DNA of 64,000 bases from AC-32 sp963763475. Lineage in GTDB: Bacteria > Actinomycetota > Thermoleophilia > Gaiellales > Gaiellaceae. Both the position numbers and the translations under genes were made by a program. Shown one piece after another: positions 50,770 to 59,593 of this stretch. Position 1 is the stretch's first letter; each line of letters starts with the position of its first letter. The stretch lies in NCBI GenBank assembly GCA_963763475.1, contig CAVXOR010000002.1, positions 124,001 to 188,000 on the forward strand. Reading direction: 5' to 3'. The notes beneath the pieces are model-generated. The model saw nothing but the letters and a program-made list of their open reading frames with translations. It was not told where the DNA came from and ran no database searches.

Positions 50770-50840
50770 TGCCCCCGACAAGAATCGAACTTGTGCACGC
50801 GGTTTAGGAAACCGCTGCTCTTCCACTGAGCTACGGGGGC
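50770..50840 (-). tRNA. tRNA-Arg (anticodon CCT)
   Basis: A complete cloverleaf on the minus strand, 71 nt without CCA: acceptor GCCCCCG/CGGGGGC, D arm GCTC-loop-GAGC, anticodon stem GCGGT/ACCGC with loop TTCCTAA (anticodon CCT, reading AGG), and T arm ACAAG-TTCGAAT-CTTGT. Its 3' 44 bases recur at 1246 and 22111 and partly at 18688. The 5' end overlaps the htrA terminator hairpin. Confidence 0.95.
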
Positions 50841-50858
50841 GCACCGAAGTGCGCCCCC
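50835..50858 (-). terminator. htrA terminator overlapping the tRNA 5' end
   Basis: Perfect 10-bp arms GGGGGCGCAC and GTGCGCCCCC around loop CGAA on the plus strand; on the minus strand the loop is TTCG. It starts 14 bp past the htrA stop codon. Its 3' arm contains the first six bases of tRNA-Arg (GCCCCC), so hairpin and acceptor stem are mutually exclusive. Confidence 0.65.
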
Positions 50859-50872
50859 AAGTGTAGAAGCGG

Positions 50873-51946
50873 TTAGTTCGGGCGAGTCGCCAGCGTCAGC
50901 TCGACGCTGTGCTCGGAGCCGTCGCGCGTGTACGTGACGGTGATCTTCTCGCCCGGCTTGTGGGCGTCGATCGCGCGGCTCAGGTCGTCGCCGCTGGCGA
51001 CGTCCGTGCCGTCGACGGCGGTGATCACGTCACCGGCCTTCAGGCCGGCCTTCTTAGCCGGCGTGCCGTCGGGCACTCCCGCGAGGCGGGCGGTCGGGGC
51101 CTGGGAGTCGATCCGGACACCGAGGTAGGCGTGCACGGCCTTGCCGTTCGCGATCAGCTGGGAGGCGACCGTCTTGACCGTGCTCGAGGGGATCGAGAAG
51201 CCGACGCCCTCGTTGCCGCCCGAGTCGCTCTTGATCTGGGCGTTGACGCCGACGACCTGGCCCTGCGTGTTCAGCAGCGGACCGCCGGAGTTGCCGTGGT
51301 TGATCGCGGCGTCGGTCTGGATCGAGTCGTTGATGGTGAAGTTCGTCTGGCCCTGGATCGCGCGGTGAAGCGCGCTCACGATCCCACTCGTGACCGTCTC
51401 CTCGAGCCCGAACGGGCTGCCGATCGCGACGACGCCGTCACCGACCTGAAGCTGTTTCGAGTCGCCGACCGCGAGCGGATGGAGCTCGGAGGCTGGCGCG
51501 TCGACCTTGATCACCGCCAGGTCGGTCGACCTGTCGGTGCCGACCGTGGTCGCCGAGTAGGTCTTGCCGTCCCAGAAGCGGACCTTGATCGAGGACGCGC
51601 CGTCGACGACGTGGTCGTTCGTGACGATGTGGCCGTCGGAGTCGTAGAGCCAGCCCGAGCCCTGTGCCTGCCGCGGCTGGCTGCCGCCGCCGGGGAAGGG
51701 CGAGCTCGAGCCGGACTCGGTGACTACGATCTCGACGACGCCGCGGTAGGCGCCGCGGTAGATCTGGTTGACCGACAGCGGCGCCGCCGAAGCGGAATCG
51801 GCCTCCTGCACGGTGACCTGCCTGACGACGGTGTCGGTGCCATTGTCGTGGAGCGTCGCGTAGGCGACGGCCCCGCCGCCCGCGCCGAGGCAGGCTGCTG
51901 CGAGGAGAGACGCAACGATGAGAGTTGGGCGCGAGCGGCGAGGCAT
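50873..51946 (-). CDS. htrA: HtrA/DegP-family serine protease with PDZ domain (PepD-like)
   Basis: A 357-residue envelope protease; I start at ATG 51944-51946 (MPRRSRPTLIV). Residues 8-30 are an N-terminal membrane anchor or signal (LIVASLLAAACLGAGGGAVA). The trypsin-like domain has the catalytic His in GHIVTNDHVV, Asp in STDLAVIKVD and Ser in AINHGNSGGPLL. One PDZ domain follows (YLGVRIDSQAPTARLAG, KKAGLKAGDVITAVDG). It degrades or refolds damaged exported proteins. It is divergent from mprA/mprB, the same partnership as mycobacterial mprAB-pepD, and TCTTAGC-type repeats lie in its promoter region. Confidence 0.93.
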   Translation of the reverse strand: MPRRSRPTLIVASLLAAACLGAGGGAVAYATLHDNGTDTVVRQVTVQEADSASAAPLSVNQIYRGAYRGVVEIVVTESGSSSPFPGGGSQPRQAQGSGWLYDSDGHIVTNDHVVDGASSIKVRFWDGKTYSATTVGTDRSTDLAVIKVDAPASELHPLAVGDSKQLQVGDGVVAIGSPFGLEETVTSGIVSALHRAIQGQTNFTINDSIQTDAAINHGNSGGPLLNTQGQVVGVNAQIKSDSGGNEGVGFSIPSSTVKTVASQLIANGKAVHAYLGVRIDSQAPTARLAGVPDGTPAKKAGLKAGDVITAVDGTDVASGDDLSRAIDAHKPGEKITVTYTRDGSEHSVELTLATRPN

Positions 51947-52002
51947 CAGGGGAGGTTCCTTCCGTTGAGTAGTTCTGTCGAAGACCATGAAAGCAACCGC
52001 CG

Positions 52003-52031
52003 GCTAAGAGCCGCCTGAAACGTCGCTAAGA
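52003..52031 (-). promoter_or_regulatory. predicted MprA operator upstream of htrA
   Basis: On the minus strand TCTTAGC (52031-52025), TTTCAGG (52020-52014) and TCTTAGC (52009-52003) recur at exactly 11-bp spacing, 57-85 bp upstream of the htrA start. The same heptamer and spacing occur at 54252-54291 and, reversed, at 52157-52174. Confidence 0.65.
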
Positions 52032-52050
52032 AGTCTGTGAGAAAACAAAA

Positions 52051-52070
52051 GACCCCGCCTGAGCGGGGCC
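52051..52070 (-). terminator. intrinsic terminator in the htrA-mprA gap
   Basis: On the minus strand GGCCCCGC-TCAG-GCGGGGTC is followed by TTTTGTTTTC, a textbook rho-independent terminator. It is 104 bp upstream of htrA and points towards it, so transcripts coming from the mprA side would end here. Confidence 0.7.
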
Positions 52071-52156
52071 TCTCGTCGCACAAGGGTTTTGGGGGATCCC
52101 TTGATCGATGACGCCTGTGATCTTGCGACGCGAGCTTAAGCAGAACGTGAGGACCA

Positions 52157-52174
52157 CCTAAGAAGTTCCTAAGA
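52157..52174 (-). promoter_or_regulatory. predicted MprA operator upstream of mprA
   Basis: CCTAAGA at 52157-52163 and 52168-52174 (TCTTAGG on the minus strand), 11 bp apart, with a weaker third element at 52146. It lies about 60-77 bp before the mprA start, suited to autoregulation. Confidence 0.55.
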
Positions 52175-52233
52175 CCGGCCCCTGAGCAGGGGCTTCTCAC
52201 ACGGCCTTCAGGTTTCCGCGCGACAATGCGCAC

Positions 52234-52904
52234 GTGAAGATCCTGGTGGTCGACGACGAACGGGCCGTGCGCGAGTCGCTGCGGCGGGCGCTCGAGCTCG
52301 AGGGCTACGAGATCGAGCTGGCCGAGGACGGCGCGCAGGCGCTCGAGCGGCTGGAGGACGACCCCGAGCCCGACGCGATGGTGCTCGACATCCTGATGCC
52401 CGGCGTCGACGGGCTCGAGGTCTCGCGCACCCTGCGCCGCAAGGGCAGCAAGCTTCCGATCCTGATGCTGACCGCGCGCACCCAGGTCGAGGACCGGGTC
52501 GAGGGGCTCGACGCGGGCGCCGACGACTACCTGACCAAGCCGTTCGCGCTCGAGGAGCTGCTCGCGCGCGTGCGCGCGCTCTTGCGGCGGACGAGCGACG
52601 GCTCCGGCGAGGTCCTGCGCTTCGCCGACCTCGAGCTCGACCCGGGCACGCGCGAGGTGAGGCGCGCCGGCGAGCGGATCGAGCTCACGCGCACCGAGTT
52701 CTCGCTGCTCGAGCTGTTCCTGCTCAACCCGCGGCAGGTGCTCACTCGCTCCCTGATCTTCGAGCGCGTCTGGGGCTACGACTTCGGCTTCGCCTCGAAC
52801 TCGCTCGACGTCTACATCGGCTACCTGCGGCGCAAGACCGAGGCCGGCGGCAAGCCGCGCCTGATCCACACGGTCCGCGGCGTCGGCTACGCGCTGCGCG
52901 AGGG

Positions 52905-52908
<4 letters not shown>
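52234..52908 (+). CDS. mprA: response regulator MprA (OmpR family)
   Basis: A 224-residue regulator. The receiver domain (1-118) has the acidic pocket VVDDE, the phosphoacceptor Asp in AMVLDILMPGVDGLEV, Thr in ILMLTARTQ and Lys in YLTKPFALEELLARV. The winged-helix domain (128-222) has IELTRTEFSLLELFLLNPRQ, SLDVYIGYLRRKTEAGG and RLIHTVRGVGYALRE. The wording is strikingly close to mycobacterial MprA (RTEF-LLE, VYxGYLRRKTEAxGxPRLIHTVRGVGY). The ATGA overlap with mprB shows co-translation. It is expected to bind the 11-bp-spaced TCTYAGC repeats nearby and control htrA. Confidence 0.93.
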
Positions 52909-54251
<1,343 letters not shown>

Positions 54252-54257
<6 letters not shown>

Positions 54258-54291
54258 CGACTTTTCAGCGTCCTCTCAGCCCGCTCTCAGC
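54252..54291 (+). promoter_or_regulatory. predicted MprA operator, four 11-bp-spaced repeats
   Basis: TCTTAGC (54252), TTTCAGC (54263), TCTCAGC (54274) and TCTCAGC (54285) start exactly 11 bp apart, one helical turn, 48-87 bp before the ATG at 54339. The first overlaps the mprB stop codon TAG. It is the strongest of the three operator-like arrays. Confidence 0.72.
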
Positions 54292-54338
54292 GACGGCTGC
54301 TTTCCTCGGGGCATGGCACCGACCGAAAGGAGAACGCA

Positions 54339-55016
54339 ATGGCAATGAGACGAAAGGTGCTCGCGGGAGCCGCGGCCGCGCTCGCGGTCGGCGGCGCCGG
54401 AGCCGGCGTCGCGGCGACCAAGCTGACGGCCAGCTCTCCCGGCGAGGAGAGCAAGGCGATCGTCAACGACGCCGCGAAGAACCTCGGCGTCGAGCCGAGC
54501 AAGCTCAGCGCCGCGCTCAAGCAGGCGTTCGAGCACCGGATCGACGCTGCCGTGGCCGCCGGACGACTGACCAAGGAGCAGGGCGAGGAGCTGAAGCAGC
54601 GGATCGAGTCCGACGACTTCCCGCTCTTCGGGCCACCTGCCTTCGGACACGGCTTCGGTGCGCCGCATCCGTTCTTCCACGGGCTCGACGCGGCGGCGAG
54701 CTACCTCGGCCTGACCGAGGAGCAGCTGCACAACCGGCTCGAGAGCGGCAAGACCCTGGCCCAGCTCGCGAAGGCCCAGGGCAAGTCCGTGAACGGCCTG
54801 AAGGACGCGCTGCTGAAGGACGCCGAGCAGCACCTGGATGCCGCCGTCAAGGCGGGCCGGCTCTCCGCGGCCGAGGAGAAGCGCGTTCTCGCCGACCTCG
54901 AACAGCGGCTCGATCACCTCGTCAACGGCAAGCTGCCCGACCGCTTCCCACGCCACCACGGCTTCGGCTTCCGCGACCGGCTCGGGCCACCGTCCTCCGC
55001 GCCTCCCGCCGCCTAG
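54339..55016 (+). CDS. secreted helical protein, predicted MprA target
   Basis: A 225-residue exported protein from ATG 54339 with ribosome site CGAAAGGAGAACGCA. The signal peptide is MRRKVLAGAAAALAVGGAGA. The mature part contains a duplicated helical unit: NLGVEPSKLSAALKQAFEHR with IDAAVAAGRLTKEQGEELKQ, and YLGLTEEQLHNRLESGKTLA with LDAAVKAGRLSAAEEKRVLA. The linkers are Phe/Gly/His/Pro-rich (FGHGFGAPHPFFHG), and the C-terminus repeats this theme. Position after the kinase and four operator repeats suggest a CpxP-like feedback or chaperone role, inferred from context only. Confidence 0.82.
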   Translation: MAMRRKVLAGAAAALAVGGAGAGVAATKLTASSPGEESKAIVNDAAKNLGVEPSKLSAALKQAFEHRIDAAVAAGRLTKEQGEELKQRIESDDFPLFGPPAFGHGFGAPHPFFHGLDAAASYLGLTEEQLHNRLESGKTLAQLAKAQGKSVNGLKDALLKDAEQHLDAAVKAGRLSAAEEKRVLADLEQRLDHLVNGKLPDRFPRHHGFGFRDRLGPPSSAPPAA

Positions 55017-55050
55017 CAGCAAGCGCGCACGTGCCCGGTACGCTGGGCGC

Positions 55051-56004
55051 GTGCGCGAGCTTGCCGAGACGATCGAGCGCTGGCGGGCGCGGGGTGACCG
55101 CGTCGCGCTGGCGACCGTGGTGGCCACGCGCCGCTCGGCCCCACGGCCGGTCGGCGCCAAGCTGGCCGTGTCGGAGACCGGCGAGCTGTTCGGCTCGGTC
55201 TCCGGCGGCTGTGTCGAGAGCGACGTCGCGGTCACCGCGGCCGACGTGCTCGCCGACGGCACGCCGCGCCTCCTGACGTACGGCATCGAGGACGAGCTGG
55301 CGTGGTCGGTCGGCCTTCCCTGCGGCGGAGAGATCGATGTCTTCGTCGAGCCTTTCGAAGGCGAGCTTCCCGAGGAGCCGTCGACCACGTTGACGGTGCT
55401 CGAGGGCGAGCGCGCCGGCGAGCGAGTCGACACAGACGTGCCGCCGGGCCCGAGCCGCGTGCTCGAGCTCGACGGAGTCAAGGTCTTCGCGGAGGTGCTC
55501 GGCCCACCACCGCGCCTGGTCGTGGTCGGCGGGATCGACACGGCCGAGGAGCTCTGCCGCGCGGCCAAGGCGCTCGGCTGGGGCACCGAGGTGATCGACC
55601 CGCGTCCGGCGCTCGTCACGCGCGAGCGCCTGCCGAGCCCCGACGAGCTGACGGTCGCCTGGCCTGACGAGCTGACCGCCGACGCCGACGCTGCGGTCGT
55701 CGTGCTCACGCACGAGGAGCGGCTCGACGTGCCCGCGCTGGTCGCGGCGCTCGCGAGCGACGCCTTCTACGTCGGAGCGATCGGCTCGCGGCGAACGCAG
55801 GCGAAGCGGCGCGAGCGGCTGCTCGAGGCCGGCCTCACCGAGGAGCAGCTGGACCGCCTCGCGGGCCCGGCGGGCCTCGACCTCGGCGCGCACACCCCGG
55901 CCGAGACCGCGGTCTCGATCCTGGCCGAGGTGCTGGCCGTTCGCGCGGGTCGCGCGGGCGGGCGCCTCGTCGAGCGCAGCGGCCCGATTCACGCCACCGC
56001 CTGA
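55051..56004 (+). CDS. XdhC/CoxI-family protein
   Basis: A 317-residue protein from GTG 55051. The N-terminal XdhC/CoxI domain has RVALATVVATRRSAPRPVGA, GSVSGGCVESDVAVTAADVL and LPCGGEIDVFVEP, with the conserved Cys in SGGC and PCGG. The C-terminal Rossmann domain has PRLVVVGGIDTAEELCRAAK and FYVGAIGSRRTQAKRRERL. XdhC proteins bind and mature the molybdenum cofactor for xanthine dehydrogenase or CO dehydrogenase. No such enzyme gene is in view. The stop TGA abuts the GTG of the next gene. Confidence 0.9.
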   Translation: MRELAETIERWRARGDRVALATVVATRRSAPRPVGAKLAVSETGELFGSVSGGCVESDVAVTAADVLADGTPRLLTYGIEDELAWSVGLPCGGEIDVFVEPFEGELPEEPSTTLTVLEGERAGERVDTDVPPGPSRVLELDGVKVFAEVLGPPPRLVVVGGIDTAEELCRAAKALGWGTEVIDPRPALVTRERLPSPDELTVAWPDELTADADAAVVVLTHEERLDVPALVAALASDAFYVGAIGSRRTQAKRRERLLEAGLTEEQLDRLAGPAGLDLGAHTPAETAVSILAEVLAVRAGRAGGRLVERSGPIHATA

Positions 56005-57051
56005 GTGGCGGCAGTCCTCCTCGCGTGCCTCTCGGCCGCGCTCTTCGGCGCGATGGCGGTCGCCGTCCGGTTCGCGCTTCGCAGCCACGACGATCCCGAG
56101 CTCGGCTCGCTCGCGATGTCGACGGTCGCGCTCGGCGTGACGGGGGCGATCGCGCTCGCCGCCAGGCCCGATTTCGACCTCGGCGAGCTCTGGCCGTTCC
56201 TCGTCGCGGGCGCGATCGCGCCGGGGCTCTCGCAGATCCTGTTCGTGCGCGCTGTCCGCGAGGCAGGCGCGGCACGAACTTCCGTGCTGATGGGGACCGC
56301 GCCGCTCGTCGCGGTGGCGATCGCGCTGACGTTCCTCGACGAGCCCGTGAGCGCGGCGCTGCTCCTCGGGGCGGCGCTGATCGTCGCCGGCGGCTTTGCG
56401 CTGGCGAACGAGCGCGTGCGGCCGGAGGACTTCCGGCGACTGGGCGTCCTGTTCGCGGTGGGGGCGACCGTGCTCTTCGCAGTGCGCGACAACGTCTTGC
56501 GCGCGATCGCCAGGGACACGACCGTCGATGCGCTCGTTGCAGCGCCGGTCTCGCTGCTCGCTGGGACGGCGACCGTCGCCCTGTACCTCTTGATCAGTCG
56601 GCGAGGGGCGTGGGCCCGCGGCTACGGCACCACGCTGCGCGCGTTCCTGCCGGCCGGCCTGCTCTTCGGGCTGTCCTACACCGCCCTCTTCCAGGCGTAC
56701 TACCGCGGCCGCGTGAGCGTGGTCGCGCCGCTCGTCGCGACCGAGTCGCTCTGGGGAGTGGCGTTCTCGGCGCTGCTCCTGCGGCGCACCGAGCTGGTCG
56801 GGCGGCGACTGGTGGCCGGCGCGATCCTGATCGTGGCCGGCGGCGTGCTGATCGGCGCGAGTGCCGATCCCGCCCATGCGCGTCGGCCTCCGGTCCGCGA
56901 TCACGCGGCGCCAGGAACCACCCTCGTCCTTGCCAAGGCAACCAGCCTTGGCCGCGGACGAGTGCGGCCCCTGGCTTGGTGCTCGCGACCCGGAGCCTCG
57001 AGAGCATTGGCGGGAGCGGCACAGCGAATAATCCCGCCGTGGGCTGGCTGA
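56005..57051 (+). CDS. EamA/DMT-family transporter
   Basis: A 348-residue membrane protein starting GTG 56005, immediately after the xdhC-like stop. Two EamA halves with about ten hydrophobic segments: VLLACLSAALFGAMAVAVRF, FLVAGAIAPGLSQILFVRAV, TSVLMGTAPLVAVAIALTFL, then YTALFQAYYRGRVSVVAPLV and SLWGVAFSALLLRRTELVGR. It probably exports amino acids or other metabolites. The last 55 residues (after IGASADPAHARRPP) are not protein-like for this family; the stop at 57051 may reflect late divergence. It overlaps the aminotransferase start by 13 bp. Confidence 0.85.
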   Translation: MAAVLLACLSAALFGAMAVAVRFALRSHDDPELGSLAMSTVALGVTGAIALAARPDFDLGELWPFLVAGAIAPGLSQILFVRAVREAGAARTSVLMGTAPLVAVAIALTFLDEPVSAALLLGAALIVAGGFALANERVRPEDFRRLGVLFAVGATVLFAVRDNVLRAIARDTTVDALVAAPVSLLAGTATVALYLLISRRGAWARGYGTTLRAFLPAGLLFGLSYTALFQAYYRGRVSVVAPLVATESLWGVAFSALLLRRTELVGRRLVAGAILIVAGGVLIGASADPAHARRPPVRDHAAPGTTLVLAKATSLGRGRVRPLAWCSRPGASRALAGAAQRIIPPWAG

Positions 57052-58430
57052 GCGAGCTCGTCGAGGAACGCGGCGCCGAGGCGCTCGACCTGCACGCGCA
57101 GACGGTCAATCCGCAGTTCGTGAAGCTGCTGCGGACGATCGGCTTCGACCGCCGCTGGGCCCGCGCGCAAGGCGCGCACCTCTGGGACGACGACGGCAAC
57201 CGCTACCTAGACGTGCTCGGCGGCTTCGGGATGTTCAACGTCGGCCGCAACAACCCGCGCGTGCGGGAGGCGCTGGTCGAGGCGCTCGAGCTCGAGCGGC
57301 CCGGCTCGACCCAGCTCGGGGTCGACTCGCTGCCCGCCCTGTTGGCCGAGGAGCTCCTGCGGCGCGCGCCGGCCTCGGTCGAGAAGGTCCTGTTCACGAG
57401 CTCCGGGGCGGAGTCGGTGGAGGCGGCGCTCAAGCTCGGCCGGGCCGCGACCGGCCGCTCCCGCGTGCTCTCGGCCGAGCACGGCTTCCACGGGCTGACG
57501 CTTGGCGCGCTCTCCGCGAACGCGGAGCCCGAGTTCACCGAGCGCTTCGGCCCGCTGCTGCCCGGCTTCGAGCGCGTGCCCTGGAACGACCTCGAGGCGC
57601 TGGAGCGCGAGCTCGCCCGCGAGGACGTCGCCCTCTTCCTGGTCGAGCCGGTACAGGGCAAGGGCGTCAACCTCCCGGCGAAGGGCTACCTCGAGGGAGC
57701 GCAGGAGCTCTGCCGCCGGTTCGGGACGCTCTTCTGCGTGGACGAGGTGCAGACCGGCTTCGGCCGCACGGGCCGCCTGCTCGCGCTCGAACACTGGGGC
57801 CTCGCGCCCGACCTGATCACGGTCGCCAAGGCGCTCTCCGGCGGCTACGTCCCGGTGGGCGCGCTGCTGATGAGCGAGGCGGTCTACGAGGGCGTCTTCG
57901 ACTCGCTCCCGAACGCGGTCAGCCACGGCTCGACCTTCGCTCCGAACGACCTGGCGATGGTCGCCGGCCTCGCGACGCTGCGGGAGCTCGACAGCCAGGG
58001 ACTCGTCGAGCGCAGCGCCCGCCTCGGCGACCAGCTGCTCGAGCGCACGCGGCCGCTGGTCGAGCGCTCGCGCGTCGTGAAGGACGTGCGCGGGCTCGGG
58101 CTGATGTGGGCGATCGAGTTCGAGGAGCCCGAGGGCGGCTCGCGCACGTGGAAGCTGCTGGAACGGATCCAGCCGGCGCTCTTTGCACAGCTCGTCGTGG
58201 TGCCGCTCTTCCGCGACCACCGCATCCTCAGCCAGGTGGCCGGCCATGGGATGAACGTGCTCAAGGCGCTGCCGCCGCTCGTCGTCGACGAGGACGATCT
58301 CGACTGGTTCGTGACCGCGCTCGACGAGACGGTCGCCCGCGCCGAGAAGATGCCGCGCGCGCTCGTCCGGTTCGGCCTGCAGGCAGCCCGCGCCGGGCGC
58401 ACGCCGCGCAAGCGGCTGGCCCGCGCGTGA
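57039..58430 (+). CDS. class III pyridoxal-phosphate aminotransferase
   Basis: A 463-residue enzyme from GTG 57039. Landmarks: HLWDDDGNRYLDVLGGFGMF (start of the fold), LFTSSGAESVEAALKLGRA (phosphate loop), LSAEHGFHGLTLGALS, FCVDEVQTGFGRTGRLLALE with the Asp that binds the PLP nitrogen, and ITVAKALSGGYVPVGALLMS with the Schiff-base Lys. The long N-terminal arm before HLWDDD and the substrate loop resemble ornithine/putrescine or diaminobutyrate aminotransferase relatives. The substrate is not determined by context. Confidence 0.92.
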   Translation: MGWLSELVEERGAEALDLHAQTVNPQFVKLLRTIGFDRRWARAQGAHLWDDDGNRYLDVLGGFGMFNVGRNNPRVREALVEALELERPGSTQLGVDSLPALLAEELLRRAPASVEKVLFTSSGAESVEAALKLGRAATGRSRVLSAEHGFHGLTLGALSANAEPEFTERFGPLLPGFERVPWNDLEALERELAREDVALFLVEPVQGKGVNLPAKGYLEGAQELCRRFGTLFCVDEVQTGFGRTGRLLALEHWGLAPDLITVAKALSGGYVPVGALLMSEAVYEGVFDSLPNAVSHGSTFAPNDLAMVAGLATLRELDSQGLVERSARLGDQLLERTRPLVERSRVVKDVRGLGLMWAIEFEEPEGGSRTWKLLERIQPALFAQLVVVPLFRDHRILSQVAGHGMNVLKALPPLVVDEDDLDWFVTALDETVARAEKMPRALVRFGLQAARAGRTPRKRLARA

Positions 58431-58455
58431 CGATCGACCGCCGGGTGCGAGAGAG

Positions 58456-58812
58456 CTAGAGCTCTGACACGTCCGCGTGCCGCTCGGCGATGCACGCGTT
58501 GGCCCACTGCTCGGCCGACTCGACCAGGCGCCCGCAGAGGATGTCGAGCTCGCGCTCGTCCTCGGGAAGATGCTCGGGCGAGACCTCGATTCGCACCTGG
58601 TTCAGCGAGGCCTCGCTGTCCTCGCCGATCTCGTGCCGCTCCTCGGCCACGATCGCCACCTCGCCAACCTTCGGCAGGAGCGACTTGGCGAGTTCGTCGA
58701 TCTCGGCGGCAGTGGCCCCGCGCCCCGCGAAGATGCCGAAGTTGACTCTCACTTCGACCCCTGGGGGCTCGACTTCTCGCACGCAGAATGCAAGCTGCGG
58801 CTCGACCCTCAT
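58456..58812 (-). CDS. hypothetical protein with conserved Glu/Asp-rich core
   Basis: A 118-residue protein from ATG 58810-58812. Alpha-beta pattern: VEVRVNFGIFAGRGATAAEI, DELAKSLLPKVGEVAIVAEE, VRIEVSPEHLPEDERELDIL, VESAEQWANACIAERHADV. The EVSPEHLP segment and W-A-x-x-C-I end look conserved. There is no signal peptide. It lies between the aminotransferase (convergent) and the ABC operon on the same strand, 31 bp after the permease stop. Confidence 0.7.
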   Translation of the reverse strand: MRVEPQLAFCVREVEPPGVEVRVNFGIFAGRGATAAEIDELAKSLLPKVGEVAIVAEERHEIGEDSEASLNQVRIEVSPEHLPEDERELDILCGRLVESAEQWANACIAERHADVSEL

Positions 58813-58843
58813 TGCAACTCGTATTGCCGCTGGGCCGCGAAAC

Positions 58844-59593
58844 CTAACCCTCGCTCGGCTCCCAGCGGAAATAGCGCACAGCGAAGACGATCCCGAGCAG
58901 CCCCCAGGCCGCTATCACGGCCACATTCGTGCCCTGGGTCCAGATCGGCTGGTCGTGCAGCATCACGTTGCGGATCAGCCGCAGGAAGTAGGTCAACGGC
59001 AGCACGTCGGCGATCGCGCGCAGCACCTGCGGGAAGTGCTCGGGCGAGAAGAAGGCGCCGGCTATGAACGAGGCCGGCAGGTAGATCGCGTTCACGACCG
59101 CCGAGGCGCCCTCGGCGCTCTTGATCAGCGCCGCCACGCCGATCCCGAGCCCACAGAAGGCGATTGCACCCAGCAGCAGCGCGAGCACCAGCGAGCCGAT
59201 CCGGTCCGGAGCCGGGATTCCGAACAGCACCTTGCCGAGCAGGATCAGCCCCGCGACCTCGACCGCGAAAGCCGTGATGAACGCCGTCAGCAGGGCTGCG
59301 ACGTACGCGGGGGCGGGCAGCGGCGTCGCGCGGAGCCGCTTGAGGATCCCCGACTCGCGGCGGATCACGAGCACGATCGCCAGGCCGGCGAACGCGATCG
59401 AGATCGCCCCGTAGCCGATCATCCCGGCCTGCAGGAAGTGCGACCCCTTGACCCCGTCCACCGTGTCGTCCCCGTACGTCGAGCCGAGCAGGACGAAGAA
59501 GATCATCGGCAGCAGGAAGGTGAAGAAGGCCAGCTCGCGGCTGCGCGTGTAGAGCAGCAGCTCGCCTTTCAGCTCGTGCCGAAAGAGCCTCAC
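58844..59593 (-). CDS. ABC-2 type transporter permease
   Basis: A 249-residue membrane protein with six hydrophobic segments, from GTG 59591-59593. It starts LFRHELKGELLLYTRSRELA and has the ABC-2 landmarks: IAFAGLAIVLVIRRESGILK, LKRLRATPLPAPAYVAALLT, IAFCGLGIGVAALIKSAEGA, and the final AIYLPASFIAGAFFSPEHFP preceding LPLTYFLRLIRNVML. It pairs with the ATPase at 59590, whose stop overlaps this start. The complex probably exports a drug or lipid. Confidence 0.9.
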   Translation of the reverse strand: MRLFRHELKGELLLYTRSRELAFFTFLLPMIFFVLLGSTYGDDTVDGVKGSHFLQAGMIGYGAISIAFAGLAIVLVIRRESGILKRLRATPLPAPAYVAALLTAFITAFAVEVAGLILLGKVLFGIPAPDRIGSLVLALLLGAIAFCGLGIGVAALIKSAEGASAVVNAIYLPASFIAGAFFSPEHFPQVLRAIADVLPLTYFLRLIRNVMLHDQPIWTQGTNVAVIAAWGLLGIVFAVRYFRWEPSEG

